A DNA stretch of 64,000 nt, from positions 933,684 through 997,683 of the forward strand of contig NZ_FXWZ01000003.1 in NCBI RefSeq assembly GCF_900184225.1, given 5' to 3'. This stretch comes from Brevibacterium ihuae (GTDB lineage Bacteria > Actinomycetota > Actinomycetes > Actinomycetales > Brevibacteriaceae). This document shows, in pieces, positions 26,301-35,045 of the stretch (its first letter is position 1; every line of letters starts with the position of its first letter). The notes under the pieces were generated by a model. The model worked only from the letters and a program-made list of their open reading frames with translations, was not told where the DNA came from and did not search any database. The position numbers were made by a program, and so were the translations under genes.

Positions 26301-27076
26301 CCCTGACCGCCCCCATCGGTGAGGTGTTCTCGCAGACCGTGCTGACCGGGCCCATGCTGCTAGCGATTCCGGTGGCCATCCTGGCCGGGGCGGTGTCCTT
26401 CCTGTCCCCCTGCGTTCTGCCGCTGGTCCCCGGCTACGTCGGCTACGTCACCGGGCTGGGTGCCGGTGCGTTGACCGACCGGAAGACCAGCAAGGTCATC
26501 ATCGGGGTGACGCTGTTCATCACCGGCTTCGCGGTCGTCTTCGTCGCCATGGGCCTGGCGTTCAGCGTGGCCGGTGTGCTGCTCAGCCAGTGGGCCGACA
26601 CGCTCAACCGGGTGATGGGCGTGGTCGTCATCATCGCCGGCATCGTCTTCATGGGCGGCATCGGCATGTTCCAGCGCAGCGCCCAGATCAGCAAGCGACC
26701 GAAGGCCGGGCTGTGGGGAGCCCCCGCCCTGGGTGCCACCTTCGCGTTCAGCTGGGCCCCGTGCATGGGACCGACCTTGGCGGCGGTGCTGGCACTGTCG
26801 ACCAGCTTCGGCGCCACCGGCACCGACGGCATCTGGCGCGGCGCGGCGCTGACGTTGATGTACTGCCTCGGGCTGGGGGTGCCGTTCATCATCGTGGCCG
26901 TACTCATCGTCAAGGGCACCGGCAGGCTGCAATGGGCCAGAGACCACCAGATTCTGATCAGCCGGATCGGCGGCGGAATGCTCATCATCATCGGGCTGCT
27001 GCTGGTCACCGGGGTGTGGACCCAGTGGGTCAACAGCCTGCAAGGCATGATCGGCGGCTTCCAAACCATCATCTGA
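26297..27076 (+). CDS. ccdA: Cytochrome c biogenesis protein CcdA
   Basis: A 259-residue membrane protein with six or seven helices that carries electrons from cytoplasmic thioredoxin to extracytoplasmic thiol proteins. The two redox cysteines are in FLSPCVLPLVPGY (first helix) and FSWAPCMGPTLA (fourth helix). It overlaps the TlpA-like gene by 4 bp and is followed directly by resB, the standard system II order. If the TlpA-like partner is inactive, CcdA could still serve the DsbA-like or other thiol proteins in the operon. Confidence 0.93.
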   Translation: MTLTAPIGEVFSQTVLTGPMLLAIPVAILAGAVSFLSPCVLPLVPGYVGYVTGLGAGALTDRKTSKVIIGVTLFITGFAVVFVAMGLAFSVAGVLLSQWADTLNRVMGVVVIIAGIVFMGGIGMFQRSAQISKRPKAGLWGAPALGATFAFSWAPCMGPTLAAVLALSTSFGATGTDGIWRGAALTLMYCLGLGVPFIIVAVLIVKGTGRLQWARDHQILISRIGGGMLIIIGLLLVTGVWTQWVNSLQGMIGGFQTII

Positions 27077-28713
27077 TGACCCATTCCCTCCCACCCAAGG
27101 ACCCCATGACCACGCAGTCCCGCCCCCACGGCCCGGACATACCCGAACCCACCAGAGACCCCTCCTCCTCACCGGAGGCGGCGACACAGCAGACGGCACC
27201 GGCAGGCATCGGATTCGTGGGGCTGTTGCGGTGGGCATGGCGGCAGCTGACCACCATGCGGACGGCGCTGATCCTGCTGCTCATGCTGGCGCTGGCGATC
27301 ATCCCGGCCTCCCTGCTGCCCCAGCGCATCCAGGATCCGACCCGGGTGGCAAGCTTCATCGAGGACAACGGGCAATGGGGCGAAGTCCTCGACACCTTCC
27401 AGCTGTTCGACGTTCACTCCTCGGTGTGGTTCGCCAGCATCTACATCCTGCTGATGGTCTCACTGGTCGGCTGCGTCCTGCCCCGCACCCGGCAGCACTT
27501 AAGGGCAATGCGCCAGGACCCGCCCAAAGCGCCGCGCCGCCTTGCCCGGATGCCGGGATATGCACGCTTTGCCCTACCGGTCAGCACCTCGCCGGAAGAA
27601 CTGCTGACCCAGTCTGAGCAGCTGTTGAAGAAGAACGGCTATCGCACCATGAGGCACTCGGATCACATCGCGGCCGAACGGGGCTATCTCCGGGAGACCG
27701 GGAACCTGGTGTTCCACATCGCTCTGCTCGGCGTGGTCATCACGATGGGCGTTGGATCATTGTTCGGATACTCCGGCCAACGCGTGCTCGTCGAAGGCGA
27801 TACTTTCACCAACTCGCTGGTGGCCTACGACTCGTTCGAGCCCGGGCCCTTCTTCCACCCGGATCGCATGCAGGATTTCCGGTTGCGCCTGGACAGCTTC
27901 GAGGCAACCTTCGACGATCAGGCGGCCGGCAACCAGTTCGGCCAGCCACGCACCTTCGAAGCCGAGGTGACCGAATTCTCCGGCGGGCAGGAGTCCCAGC
28001 ATCTGCTGCGGGTCAACGAGCCGATCCGGGTCGGTGGGGCAGGGGTCTACCTGTTGGGCAATGGATATGCTCCGGTGATCACGGTCCGCGATTCCACCGG
28101 CACCGTGATCCATTCCGGTCCCGTCGTGTTCCTCCCCCAGGACGGGGTGTACACCTCGCGCGGGGTGCTGAAGATCCCCGATGCCACCCCGGACCAGCTC
28201 GGCTTCGTCGGCATCCTGCTGCCGACGGTCGGGCAGAACGACAGCGGCGAGCTGGTTTCCACCTTCGCCGACCTGCGCAACCCCTACCTGGTGATGAGCG
28301 CCTACCGCGGCAACCTCGGCCTCGACGAGGGGATCCCGCAATCGGTGTACGAACTCGACGCCGACAACATGACCGAGCTGACCGACGCCGCCGGTGACCC
28401 GCTGGTGATCCAGCTCAGCCCGGGCCAGACCCAGCAGCTGCCCGACGGTCTCGGCTCAGTGACCTTCGATCGCGTCGACCGGTTCATCGCCTTCGACATC
28501 CGCCACGACCCCACCCAGGGGTGGATGCTCGTGATCTCCCTCGCCCTGATGGCCGGGCTCGGTTTGTCACTGTTCGTACCCCGCCGTCGCATGTGGGTCA
28601 GAACCACCGACGACACCGTCGAAGTCGCCGCCCTGGCCCGCGGCGAGGACCCGCGGGTGGGCCCCGCAGCAGACGAACTTGCCACAGCCCTGAACAACTC
28701 GGAAACGGAGTGA
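27076..28713 (+). CDS. resB: Cytochrome c maturation protein ResB/Ccs1
   Basis: A 545-residue protein with three N-terminal helices, a large extracytoplasmic domain (about residues 200-470) and a final helix, the ResB/Ccs1 topology. With CcsB it forms the system II haem-delivery and cytochrome c synthase complex. Landmarks are the TMRTALILLLMLALAIIPAS first helix and FHIALLGVVITMGVGSLFGY. ATG 27076 overlaps the ccdA stop (TGATG), but ATG 27106 has the better ribosome site (AAGGA) and may be used; the extra ten residues are in a disordered tail. Confidence 0.92.
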   Translation: MTHSLPPKDPMTTQSRPHGPDIPEPTRDPSSSPEAATQQTAPAGIGFVGLLRWAWRQLTTMRTALILLLMLALAIIPASLLPQRIQDPTRVASFIEDNGQWGEVLDTFQLFDVHSSVWFASIYILLMVSLVGCVLPRTRQHLRAMRQDPPKAPRRLARMPGYARFALPVSTSPEELLTQSEQLLKKNGYRTMRHSDHIAAERGYLRETGNLVFHIALLGVVITMGVGSLFGYSGQRVLVEGDTFTNSLVAYDSFEPGPFFHPDRMQDFRLRLDSFEATFDDQAAGNQFGQPRTFEAEVTEFSGGQESQHLLRVNEPIRVGGAGVYLLGNGYAPVITVRDSTGTVIHSGPVVFLPQDGVYTSRGVLKIPDATPDQLGFVGILLPTVGQNDSGELVSTFADLRNPYLVMSAYRGNLGLDEGIPQSVYELDADNMTELTDAAGDPLVIQLSPGQTQQLPDGLGSVTFDRVDRFIAFDIRHDPTQGWMLVISLALMAGLGLSLFVPRRRMWVRTTDDTVEVAALARGEDPRVGPAADELATALNNSETE

Positions 28714-28720
28714 TGACTGC

Positions 28721-29761
28721 ATGGACGTCAACGAAAACCTTGCCGCCTGGTCAAACCTGCTGATCTACTCGGCCATGGCGGTCTACGCCCTGGCCTTCAT
28801 CATCTACAGCTTCGACCTGTTCGGCGGCCGCCGCCTGGCGACCCGCCACACCGCTCACAAGACTGCCACCGTCCGCCCGGCACGGCGGGCGACGCCTGTG
28901 GCCAGGCGCACCTCACGGCGCGGTTCGACCGCTGTGCTCGACGCCCCCGCTCCCCCGGCAGACGAGGCCGCTGCCCCAGCCGGCCCGACCGAGATACCCA
29001 GCGGCACGGCTCGGCGGCGGATGGCGCGGATCGGGACAGGTCTCAGCGTCCTGGCCCTCGCACTCCACCTCGCCGCGGTCCTCACCCGCACCCTGTCGGT
29101 GATGCGGGTGCCGTGGGGCAACATGATGGAATATGCCCTGACCGCCTCCGCCCTGGTCACCCTCGTGTACCTCCTGGTGCTGCGGTGGCGGGACGTGCGG
29201 TATCTGGGCACCTTCGTCGCCGGTTTCGTGCTCGTCGCACTCGGCCTGGCGATCACCGTGTTCTACACTCCCGCCGCCCAGCTGATCCCGGCACTTGATT
29301 CGTACTGGATCGTCATCCACGTCCCGATTGCCATCCTGTCGACCGCGCTGCTGGCGATCTCCGCGCTGCTGGCAGCGTTCCAGATCATCAGGGCCCGCAC
29401 CGAGCAGCGCTCCCCCGGCCGGCTCCTGGCCTTCATGAAGCGGCTGCCCGCCAGTTCCGAGATTGAGCAGACGTCCTATCACCTCGCCGCGGTCGGGTTC
29501 ATCACCTGGACCTTCACACTCATTGCCGGCGCCATCTGGGCAGAGGTCGCCTGGGGCCGCTACTGGGGCTGGGACACCAAGGAAATCTGGACCTTCGTCG
29601 TCTGGGTCGTCTATGCGGCGTACCTGCATGCTCGTGCCACCCGCGGGTGGGGACCGACCAGAGTCGCGGCCCTGAACCTGATCGGATTCGCAACTGTGAT
29701 CTTCAATTTCGCCGTCGTCAACGTCTACTTCTCCGGCTTGCACTCCTACTCCGGAATCTGA
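28721..29761 (+). CDS. ccsB: Cytochrome c biogenesis protein CcsB/ResC (CcsA family)
   Basis: A 346-residue haem-handling protein with eight or so helices. The WWD-type haem motif is WGRYWGWDTKEIWTF near residue 285; conserved histidines flank it (VIHVPIAIL and SGLHSYSGI). An Arg/Ala/Pro-rich cytoplasmic loop at residues 45-105 is longer than in Bacillus. It exports haem and, with ResB, ligates it to CxxCH apoproteins. The gene follows resB by 7 bp. No cytochrome c gene itself lies in the window. Confidence 0.93.
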   Translation: MDVNENLAAWSNLLIYSAMAVYALAFIIYSFDLFGGRRLATRHTAHKTATVRPARRATPVARRTSRRGSTAVLDAPAPPADEAAAPAGPTEIPSGTARRRMARIGTGLSVLALALHLAAVLTRTLSVMRVPWGNMMEYALTASALVTLVYLLVLRWRDVRYLGTFVAGFVLVALGLAITVFYTPAAQLIPALDSYWIVIHVPIAILSTALLAISALLAAFQIIRARTEQRSPGRLLAFMKRLPASSEIEQTSYHLAAVGFITWTFTLIAGAIWAEVAWGRYWGWDTKEIWTFVVWVVYAAYLHARATRGWGPTRVAALNLIGFATVIFNFAVVNVYFSGLHSYSGI

Positions 29762-29821
29762 CGGTTGCTCCGCCGGCCGATGCCCCTATACCCTCGAAGT
29801 GTTCTCTACAGAAGGTAGAAC

Positions 29822-30439
29822 GTGTTTCCGCGAAATAGAGTGATGTCAGTCGGTCGCGCCCTTGGTGTTGCCGTTCTCGTGCTGCTGGCACTGCTGGTTC
29901 CGGTCTCCTCGGTTTCAGCCCATGATGCCGTGACCGGGACGAACCCCGAGGACGGCCAGACCCTCGATGCCGTCCCCGAAGCCATCGAGATCTCGTTCAC
30001 CAACACTCCGTTGGCGATGGGTTCCGAGGTTCTCATCGCAAATGCTGAGGGGAAGGACTGGGCCGCAGGCGACGTCGAGATCGTCGACAACATGGCTGTG
30101 CAACCGATCAGCCCCGAAGCACCCGCCGGTGAGTACACGGTCACCTGGCGGGTCGTGTCCTCGGACTCTCATCCCATCGAGGGCTCATTCGCCTTCACGG
30201 TGACCGAAACAGCGTCTGCCGAGTCCCCGGCCTCCACCCCCAGCCCTGAGCAGACCGAGGCCGGGCCGGCCGAGCCAGAGCAGCCGCAGACGGAGGAAGC
30301 TCAGCAGCCTGCCACCGGCGAAGCGGACGAGGGACTGCCGATGAGTTTCGTGATCATCCTGGCCATCCTCGTCACCGCGCTCGTCATCGTTGTGGTCGCC
30401 GTGATGGCCCGCCGCCGGTTAGAGAACGACGACGCATGA
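29822..30439 (+). CDS. CopC-domain copper-binding protein with C-terminal membrane anchor
   Basis: A 205-residue exported protein: signal peptide to about residue 33, then a CopC/YobA beta-barrel beginning at the mature AHDAV, whose N-terminal histidine is a copper ligand, and SDSHPIEGSFAF as the second histidine site. A Pro/Glu/Thr-rich linker (140-170) leads to a membrane helix at 172-195. GTG 29822 has AGAAGG nine bases upstream; ATG 29843 is a weaker alternative. It precedes the CopD-CtaG fusion, consistent with passing copper to it. Confidence 0.87.
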   Translation: MFPRNRVMSVGRALGVAVLVLLALLVPVSSVSAHDAVTGTNPEDGQTLDAVPEAIEISFTNTPLAMGSEVLIANAEGKDWAAGDVEIVDNMAVQPISPEAPAGEYTVTWRVVSSDSHPIEGSFAFTVTETASAESPASTPSPEQTEAGPAEPEQPQTEEAQQPATGEADEGLPMSFVIILAILVTALVIVVVAVMARRRLENDDA

Positions 30440-30469
30440 CCTGCAATCTCGAACAGCGAATACGATCCG

Positions 30470-32458
30470 ATGGATAGCGCAACGCCGACCGGCGTCCGCG
30501 AAGAGCGGGCCGCCTCGCCCGGGCGCTGGCGATCCGTCATCTGGCTTGTTACCGCCTTTACCGTCGCGATCGCCGCCGTCGTTGCAAGCGCGGCCTTCTC
30601 CGGAGCTGCGACAGAACGCGAGGCGATGGACCCGGGAGGCTTTGTGCGCTGGGCGCTGCCGGTCGCCCTGACCGTGCATCACCTGGCGCTGGCCGTCGTT
30701 GTTGGCTGCTTGATCTTCGCGGCCGCGATCCTGCCTCCCGGCAGCGAGTCGGCCCCCGGGCCGTCCCGCCCGCATCCTGCATTTGCCCGGGTCCGGGCCA
30801 CCGCAGCCGGCGTGTCCCTGGTATGGGTGGGGTCAGCGGTGATCGTGCTGGTGCTGACCTATGCCAATCTCGCCGGCCAGCCGGTGACGGACAGTGCGGA
30901 GTTCGCCAGCCAGCTGGTCTACTTCGTCACCGATCTGCTCGTCGGGCAGGCGTGGGCGGCGATCACCCTGATCGCCTTCCTCGTGTGCAACCTGACCTTC
31001 CTCGCCCGCACCACCACCGGCCTGGCCCTCACGGCGCTGCTCGCCCTGGCCGCCATCGTCCCGATCTCGCTGATCGGGCACGCGGCCGGCAGCGACGATC
31101 ACTTCGCCGGCGTCGGTGCGCTGGCCGTGCACTGGCTCGGAGTGCTGGTGTGGGTCGGCGGCGTGGCAGCCCTGGCCGTCGTGGCGCCGATGCTCTCCAC
31201 CGCTCGGGGAACCGATGATTCGTCCTTGGCGAAGACGATTCTCTCCCGCTTCTCGGCGCTGGCCGGGGTGGCGTTCTTCGTCGTGCTGGCCTCCGGCGTG
31301 CTCAATTCCGTGCTCCGCCTCGGCGGGTGGGAGGGGCTGCTGAGCCGGTACGGTCAGCTGATCCTCATCAAGCTCGCTGCAACACTGCTGCTGGGCGCCA
31401 TCGGCCTGGCCCATCGCAGCTGGGCCATCGCCCAGCTCGGGCGGAAGTCCGGGGGGCGGACGGCCTGGCGGCTGGTCATCGCCGAAGTGCTCATCATGGC
31501 CGCAGTCATCGGCGTCACCGGGGCCCTCGGCCGGACCGCACCCCCGGTCCCCCGGGAGCCGGAGCCGGCGATCACGCCGGCCGAAATCCTCACCGGCTAC
31601 CCCTTGCCACCGGCCCTGGCCTGGTTCCGGTGGTTCACCGAGTGGCGGTGGGACTGGCTGTGGGTGGCCTTTGCCGTCACCGCAGCCGCCGTCTATCTTC
31701 TCGGTGTGCGCAAGGCCCACGCCGCCGGCCACCGGTGGGGGTGGCAGCGGACCGGAAGCTGGCTGACCGGACTGGGATTACTCGGCTATGTCACCTGCGC
31801 GGCCCCGACGATCTACGGCATGGTGCTCATCAGCGCGCACACCATCATGCTGCTCGCCCTCGCGGTGATCATTCCGCTGCTCTTGGCGCTCGGATCTCCC
31901 CTGGACCTGTTGGCCCTGACCGTCAAGCGACGCACCGACGGCAGCCGGGGACCCCGTGAATGGCTCCACGCCGCAGCCTCGACGGTCGGCCCAGCCGTGA
32001 GGAGCCCGGTGCTCAGCGGCACGGTGCTCGCGGTCTCACTCGGTCTGCTCTATTACACCCCGGTGCTGCGGCTGGCCCTGGATTTCTGGATCGTCCACCA
32101 GGTGACGAACCTGTACTTCCTGCTCATCGGATTCTGGTTCATGACGTCGCTGACCCGCCCCGGGACTGCACCCCGTTCCGCCCGAGTCATCGCCGTGGCC
32201 GGGCTTGCCGGGGCACTCCTGATCTGGGCCACCGTGCTGGCGTCCGGAGCCACCCTGGTTCTCCAGGTGGACTGGTTCGGCAACCTCGCCCGCACCTGGG
32301 GGCCGTCCATCACCGCCGATCAGCAACGCGCCGGCACCTCGGTGCTGCTGGCCGGAGTCGCCCCGCTCGCGGTTCTGCTCACCATGCTGCTCCTGCACCG
32401 GCCCACCTCCACCAGCACTGTACGTGCCCCTCAACCCTCCTCCGCTAACTCTCACTGA
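30470..32458 (+). CDS. CopD-CtaG fusion, copper import and oxidase assembly
   Basis: A 662-residue polytopic protein. The N-terminal half (to about 355) is CopD-like with conserved histidines (TVHHLALAVVVG, AVHWLGVLVWVGG); the C-terminal half (about 390-640) is the caa3-type oxidase assembly domain CtaG (WFRWFTEWRWDWLW, MVLISAHTIMLL, WIVHQVTNLYFLLIG). It should move copper across the membrane and deliver it to an oxidase CuA or CuB site. This fusion is common in actinobacteria. Gene context with CopC and cytochrome c maturation points to respiratory-chain assembly rather than only copper defence. Confidence 0.9.
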   Translation: MDSATPTGVREERAASPGRWRSVIWLVTAFTVAIAAVVASAAFSGAATEREAMDPGGFVRWALPVALTVHHLALAVVVGCLIFAAAILPPGSESAPGPSRPHPAFARVRATAAGVSLVWVGSAVIVLVLTYANLAGQPVTDSAEFASQLVYFVTDLLVGQAWAAITLIAFLVCNLTFLARTTTGLALTALLALAAIVPISLIGHAAGSDDHFAGVGALAVHWLGVLVWVGGVAALAVVAPMLSTARGTDDSSLAKTILSRFSALAGVAFFVVLASGVLNSVLRLGGWEGLLSRYGQLILIKLAATLLLGAIGLAHRSWAIAQLGRKSGGRTAWRLVIAEVLIMAAVIGVTGALGRTAPPVPREPEPAITPAEILTGYPLPPALAWFRWFTEWRWDWLWVAFAVTAAAVYLLGVRKAHAAGHRWGWQRTGSWLTGLGLLGYVTCAAPTIYGMVLISAHTIMLLALAVIIPLLLALGSPLDLLALTVKRRTDGSRGPREWLHAAASTVGPAVRSPVLSGTVLAVSLGLLYYTPVLRLALDFWIVHQVTNLYFLLIGFWFMTSLTRPGTAPRSARVIAVAGLAGALLIWATVLASGATLVLQVDWFGNLARTWGPSITADQQRAGTSVLLAGVAPLAVLLTMLLLHRPTSTSTVRAPQPSSANSH

Positions 32459-32475
32459 CCGGATAGGAACGGACC

Positions 32476-33162
32476 ATGAACCCCACCAAAGGCCGAAGCA
32501 CCCTCTCGAAGAGCAAGGCTCTCGTCTGGATCCTGATGGCCGTCGCCGTGATCGCCGCCATCGTCGTGGTCGTCATCGTGCGCGGCAACACTCCTGACAC
32601 CACCGCTGGGTCCGAGACGCCGGCGGAGACCGGGCAGCTCGTCCGCGAGAACAGCCGAGTCCTGTCGCAGGCACCGAACGAGAAAGCGGTACTGGTGGAG
32701 TTCCTCGACTTTGAATGCGAGGGCTGCCGGGCCGCCTATCCCCTCGTCGAGGAGCTGCGCACGGAGTACGCCGACTCCGTCACCTTCGTCCACCGCTACT
32801 TCCCGCTGCCCGGCCACCGCAACGCGATGAACGCAGCCCTGGCCGTGGAGGCCGCCGCCCAGCAAGGCGCCTACGAACCGATGTACCAGCAGATGTTCGA
32901 AACCCAGCCCGAATGGGGCGAATCCGCCGACGACAAGAGCGCGGTCTTTCGCTCCTTCGCCGAAGACCTGGGCCTGGACATGGAAGCCTACGACGCGGCA
33001 GTCAAAGATCCGGCCACCCAGGATCGGGTCGAACTCGACTTGGCCGACGGCATCGCCCTGAACGTGAGCGGAACGCCGACGTTCTTCCTCGACGGGCAAC
33101 TCCTCGCTCCGAGCAGTCTCGACGAGCTCCGCGCTGCGCTCGACGCAGCCGTTGCGGAGTGA
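32476..33162 (+). CDS. DsbA-like membrane-anchored thioredoxin-fold oxidoreductase
   Basis: A 228-residue protein with an N-terminal membrane anchor (residues 15-37) and an extracytoplasmic DsbA-type domain. The redox site is CEGC (C81, C84) after FLDFE, and the cis-proline loop reads VSGTPTFFLDG near residue 200. Its substrate side is outside the membrane, and the VKOR gene 6 bp downstream supplies its natural re-oxidising partner. It could also act in cytochrome or copper-site thiol chemistry in this operon. Confidence 0.9.
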   Translation: MNPTKGRSTLSKSKALVWILMAVAVIAAIVVVVIVRGNTPDTTAGSETPAETGQLVRENSRVLSQAPNEKAVLVEFLDFECEGCRAAYPLVEELRTEYADSVTFVHRYFPLPGHRNAMNAALAVEAAAQQGAYEPMYQQMFETQPEWGESADDKSAVFRSFAEDLGLDMEAYDAAVKDPATQDRVELDLADGIALNVSGTPTFFLDGQLLAPSSLDELRAALDAAVAE

Positions 33163-33168
33163 CAGGCC

Positions 33169-33804
33169 ATGCCGGACGCTACCGCCACGCTCGATCATCG
33201 CCCCGCTGAAGCCAGTAGTCCCCGGTTCGCCCGACCGCGCCCTTTCGCGGTCCTGCTGCTGGTCACGGGCATCATCGGGTGGGTGGCTTCGGCAGTACTC
33301 GTCGCTGAACGGCTGGCGCTCTTCCGGGACCCGGAGCACGTCACGAGCTGCGACATCAATCCGTGGGTCTCCTGCGGCAAGGTCATGGGCAGCTGGCAAT
33401 CCGAGCTGTTCGGGTTTCCCAATCCGCTGATCGGGATCGTCGCCTTCGCCGTGATCATCACCACCGCCATGGCCGTCCTCGCCGGAGCACAGCTGGGACG
33501 CTGGTACTGGATCGGTCTGCAGGTCGCTGTGAGCCTGGGCACCGTCTTCGTCATCTGGCTGTGGTCCCAAGCCCTCTTCAGCCTCTACCTCCTGTGCCTG
33601 TACTGCATGGTCGTGTGGGCCGCGATGATCCCCCTCTTCCTCCTCCTGACGATCCGCAACCTCGTCCACGGCATCATCCCCGCACCGGCCGTGCTGGTCC
33701 GGTTCACCGCAGACTGGGCATGGACGCTGGTGGCCCTCATCTACATCGCGGTAGCCGCCTCGGTCTACCTCCGGTTCTTCCCCGCTTTCACCTCCCCCCT
33801 CTGA
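33169..33804 (+). CDS. Vitamin K epoxide reductase (VKOR)-family protein
   Basis: A 211-residue, four-to-five-helix quinone-dependent disulfide-forming enzyme. The loop cysteine pair is C61 and C69 (TSCDINPWVSCG) and the active CxxC is C143/C146 (LLCLYCMVVW). Bacterial VKOR re-oxidises DsbA-like proteins and passes electrons to quinone, replacing DsbB in actinobacteria. It is the last gene of the 25.7-33.8 kb operon, 6 bp after its DsbA-like partner. Confidence 0.93.
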   Translation: MPDATATLDHRPAEASSPRFARPRPFAVLLLVTGIIGWVASAVLVAERLALFRDPEHVTSCDINPWVSCGKVMGSWQSELFGFPNPLIGIVAFAVIITTAMAVLAGAQLGRWYWIGLQVAVSLGTVFVIWLWSQALFSLYLLCLYCMVVWAAMIPLFLLLTIRNLVHGIIPAPAVLVRFTADWAWTLVALIYIAVAASVYLRFFPAFTSPL

Positions 33805-33887
33805 GACGACCCAGCCGGCGCGGTGGCGGTATGTCGCCCGCGCAACACCACGTGACACTCGTCACCCTTATCTCGTTCGTTACCGTT

Positions 33888-33915
33888 TTGTCATCTCCTC
33901 GTGCGTCAGTACACT
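33888..33915 (+). promoter_or_regulatory. Sigma-A-like promoter of the cell-wall protein gene
   Basis: TTGTCA (33888-33893) and TACACT (33910-33915) are separated by 16 bp, a good housekeeping promoter match. It lies 45 bp before the ATG at 33960. A short GTGAC/GTCAC inverted repeat at 33852-33864 is upstream and could be an operator. The AT content here is higher than in the surrounding sequence. Confidence 0.6.
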
Positions 33916-33959
33916 CGAAGATAACGAAATGGTCACCACTGTATTAAGGGTTAGTCGAA

Positions 33960-34844
33960 ATGGGTAAGCACTCGGATCCGAAGCCGTCCTGGAGCGCGAA
34001 CGCGCGCACCCTGATCCGGAACGTCGCCGCGGGCGGCCGCAAGCACGCTGGTCGCCATGGTCAGGAGCCGAGCACCGCCACCGGGGTTCTCAAGTCCGTC
34101 AGGCGCCGCCCGATGGTCGCCGCCATCGCACTGCCGGCAGCTGCCACGACCGCGATCGTGGCCTCCTCGTTCGCCTTCGCACCCACGGACACCGCCAGCG
34201 TCGTCACGGCCGAGGATCAGGCAGCCACCGCCAGCGCGGATCCCGGCGCCCAAGACGTTCCCACGAAGGATGCCGAGGAACGTGAGAAGGAGCGGGAGGC
34301 GGCCGCCGAGGAGTATCGGAAGTCCCTCGAAGACGATCCGAAGTACAACCAGAAGCCAGAGGTGAAGGCCGCGCTGCCGGCCCCTGAGCCCCCGAAGGAG
34401 AGCGCGTCGTCGGAGACCTCCGGCGGGGAATCCTCGGACCGGGGTTCGAAGTCCTCGCGCTCCGACAGCCGCGGATCCTCGAGCATCTCCACCGAACCCT
34501 GCTCGGTGTCCAACGAGATTGAACCCAAGCTCACCGCGAACGCTAAGAAGGGCTACCGGGCGGTCTGCGCCGAGTTCCCCGAGGTGAAAACCTTCGGCGG
34601 ACCGCGCAACGATCCGGGATCCGACCACCATACCGGCCAGGCCCTCGACATCATGATCACCGATCCCACGGGTCAGCAGATCACAGAGTTCGCGATCAAG
34701 CACGCGTCCGAGCTCGGAGTGAAATACGTGATCTACAAGCAGAAGATCTACGCTCCCTACACCGGCTGGGAGGGACGGGCCATGGAGGACCGTGGCTCGG
34801 CCACCGCCAACCACATGGACCACGTCCACGTCTCCTTCAACTGA
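33960..34844 (+). CDS. Secreted M15-like/ARB_07466-type cell-wall protein
   Basis: A 294-residue exported protein. A basic N-terminus and hydrophobic segment (about residues 50-75, VAAIALPAAATTAIVASS) act as signal-anchor. A charged coiled stretch (EEREKEREAAAEEYRK) and a Ser-rich low-complexity linker (125-180) follow. The C-terminal domain carries DHHTGQALDIMI and NHMDHVHVSF, the metal-ligand pattern of the actinobacterial ARB_07466 domain, related to M15 peptidases. A role in peptidoglycan or surface binding is likely. It has its own promoter and terminator and differs from the surrounding metal genes. Confidence 0.8.
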   Translation: MGKHSDPKPSWSANARTLIRNVAAGGRKHAGRHGQEPSTATGVLKSVRRRPMVAAIALPAAATTAIVASSFAFAPTDTASVVTAEDQAATASADPGAQDVPTKDAEEREKEREAAAEEYRKSLEDDPKYNQKPEVKAALPAPEPPKESASSETSGGESSDRGSKSSRSDSRGSSSISTEPCSVSNEIEPKLTANAKKGYRAVCAEFPEVKTFGGPRNDPGSDHHTGQALDIMITDPTGQQITEFAIKHASELGVKYVIYKQKIYAPYTGWEGRAMEDRGSATANHMDHVHVSFN

Positions 34845-34851
34845 ACAGACC

Positions 34852-34893
34852 GACCGGCCGCTGCCCCGTCCCCCATGGGAGCAGCGGCCGGTC
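34852..34893 (+). terminator. Stem-loop terminator after the cell-wall protein gene
   Basis: Arms GACCGGCCGCTGC and GCAGCGGCCGGTC form a perfect 13-bp stem with a 16-nt loop, 8 bp after the stop codon. No U-tract follows. The remaining 34894-35045 is non-coding and includes a small GACTGCG/CGCAGTC hairpin that could serve the convergent CDF gene. Confidence 0.72.
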
Positions 34894-35045
34894 CCATCCC
34901 CCGGCGATCATGACCACTTCCGGCACCAGATCGCCCCGCCATCAACCACGGCGGTACCGCGGACCTAACACCAGACAGACAGCATCGACTGCGGCCCATC
35001 GCAGTCGGGTTCGCCGGCTGGAGGCGATGCCGAACACCCGGTTCG

